From: PALSA-1004 sp963829085
Lineage (GTDB): Bacteria; Pseudomonadota; Gammaproteobacteria; Burkholderiales; SG8-41
Direction: 5' to 3'
Length of the DNA: 64,000 nucleotides
NCBI GenBank assembly: GCA_963829085.1
Contig: CAWHHJ010000015.1
Coordinates: 310,001 to 374,000, forward strand
The notes beneath the pieces were generated by a model. The model had not been told where the DNA came from and searched no databases. It saw only the letters and a program-made list of their open reading frames with translations. Positions within the stretch are counted from its first letter, which is position 1; each line of letters opens with the position of its first letter. Shown here in pieces: positions 62,982 to 64,000 of the stretch. The position numbers were made by a program, and so were the translations under genes.

Positions 62982-64000
62982 ATGGCGCTCACAACGAAAA
63001 TGTCGTGTCTGTATGGACCGCGCGCATGGGCGGCGATCGCTACTGCCATGGTTGTCGTTTTTGTGATTTTCCCGCTGCTCAATCTCGTCGTCCCCAAAAC
63101 GAGCGCGTTTTATCTGTCGGATTATTTCGTTGCGCTGCTCGGCAAGATCATGTGCTATGCGATGGTCGCGCTCGCCATGGACTTGATTTGGGGATTCACC
63201 GGCATATTGAGCCTGGGCCATGGTCTCTTCTTCGCGCTGGGCGGTTATGCGATGGGCATGTATCTCATGCGCTCGATCGGACTCGACGGTGTCTATCACA
63301 GCACACTGCCGGATTTCATGGTCTTCCTCGACTGGAAAGCGTATCCGTGGTACTGGACCGGCACGGAGCATTTCTGGTACAGCGCCCTGCTCGTTGTCCT
63401 CGTGCCCGGTCTGCTCGCGTTCGTGTTCGGCTATTTTGCATTCCGCTCACGCATTAAGGGCGTGTACTTTTCAATCATCACACAGGCGCTGACGTTCGCT
63501 TTCATGCTGCTTTTCTTCCGTAACGACACGGGCTTTGGCGGTAATAACGGGTTCACAGATTTCAAGCGCATCCTCGGTTATCCCATCGCGACGGCCGAAA
63601 CGCGCATGGTATTGTTCGTGATTACCGGCGCAACGCTAATCGGGACGCTGGTGCTTGCCCGTTATCTGGTGCGGTCGAAATTCGGTCGCGTCCTGACCGC
63701 AATACGCGATGCGGAAAGCCGAGTAATGTTCTCCGGTTACAACCCGCTGTGGTACAAACTCTTCATCTGGACGCTCTCGGCGGTGATCTGCGGTATCGCG
63801 GGCGCCCTCTACGTGCCGCAAGTCGGCATCATTAATCCAAGCGAGATGTCCCCCGCCAACTCGATCGAGATTGCGATCTGGGTGGCCGTTGGCGGACGCG
63901 GAACGCTATTAGGCGCATTGGTTGGCGCCGGCATCGTCAACGGCGCTAAAAGCTGGTTCACCGTGGCATTCCCGGAATACTGGCTCTTCTTCCTGGGCAT
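62982..64000 (+). CDS. urtC: Urea ABC transporter permease UrtC, cut by the window end
   Basis: The second LIV-type permease of the urea transporter. The frame starts with ATG one base after the urtB stop and stays open to the last base, so about 339 residues are seen and the end lies outside. Helices include LIWGFTGILSLGHGLFFALGGYAMGMYL and IAIWVAVGGRGTLLGALVGAG, both typical of UrtC. The ATPase genes urtD and urtE should follow. Confidence 0.93.
   Translation, partial: MALTTKMSCLYGPRAWAAIATAMVVVFVIFPLLNLVVPKTSAFYLSDYFVALLGKIMCYAMVALAMDLIWGFTGILSLGHGLFFALGGYAMGMYLMRSIGLDGVYHSTLPDFMVFLDWKAYPWYWTGTEHFWYSALLVVLVPGLLAFVFGYFAFRSRIKGVYFSIITQALTFAFMLLFFRNDTGFGGNNGFTDFKRILGYPIATAETRMVLFVITGATLIGTLVLARYLVRSKFGRVLTAIRDAESRVMFSGYNPLWYKLFIWTLSAVICGIAGALYVPQVGIINPSEMSPANSIEIAIWVAVGGRGTLLGALVGAGIVNGAKSWFTVAFPEYWLFFLG

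Overview
The window reads as a chromosomal segment of a betaproteobacterium, most likely Burkholderiales or a close environmental lineage. I base this on three things. The core order yceD-rpmF-plsX-fabH-fabD-fabG-acpP-fabF-pabC-mltG-tmk-holB is kept, with rluC/rne, an HAD phosphatase, a Rieske protein, an S49 peptidase and an RsmI-like enzyme on its far side. There are several Bug/TctC-type solute receptors. There is also a PEP-CTERM protein, which fits free-living Betaproteobacteria. No exact species is claimed.

Layout. 0-6 kb: the end of a DUF2231 membrane protein, then two related RTX (type I secretion) genes on the minus strand, an intact CAP-domain protein and a decayed M10/serralysin-like protein. 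6-7.8 kb: a poorly coding stretch with an HNH protein, a possible Cys-rich fragment and tRNA-Leu(UAA). 7.9-12.5 kb: a Crp/Fnr-like regulator and the opgG-opgH glucan operon. 12.8-17.3 kb: a DUF1178 protein, then an operon of ADP-forming acyl-CoA synthetase, an unknown exported protein and threonine ammonia-lyase. 17.3-20.3 kb: three tandem Bug receptors. 20.5-30.1 kb: a kelch protein and a CoA-ester catabolic block (crotonase, CoA-transferase, 3-hydroxyacyl-CoA dehydrogenase, thiolase, glutaryl-CoA dehydrogenase), then a fourth Bug receptor coupled to an alpha/beta hydrolase. 30.1-30.6 kb: an intergenic region holding a dif-like XerCD site. 30.6-34.1 kb: small envelope proteins, an ankyrin protein and TatD. 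34.2-43.8 kb: the fatty-acid/cell-wall/DNA-replication cluster. 43.9-51.7 kb: maf, the RsmI-like enzyme, S49 peptidase, Rieske, gph-like, rluC, rne and LMW phosphatase. 51.7-54.5 kb: sparse, with a PEP-CTERM protein and an unrecognised protein carrying an RX4H motif. 54.5-64 kb: the urease operon ureDABCEFG and the divergent urea transporter urtABC, cut by the window end.

The point I would look at first is the dif-like site at 30204-30231. Genes to its left (13-30 kb) run mostly on the plus strand and genes to its right (31-44 kb) mostly on the minus strand, so both sides read toward it, as expected at a replication terminus.

Several genes are interrupted by single-base indels: the M10-RTX gene, threonine ammonia-lyase, one Bug receptor, kelch, ureE, urtB and perhaps the rluC end. 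Because conserved housekeeping genes are among them, sequencing or assembly error has to be weighed against true decay.

Readable regulatory signals include a consensus sigma-70 promoter that makes yceD nearly leaderless, a sigma-70 promoter giving rne a leader of about 450 nt, a sigma-54-like promoter before urtA, and rho-independent terminators after the thiolase, rne and PEP-CTERM genes.
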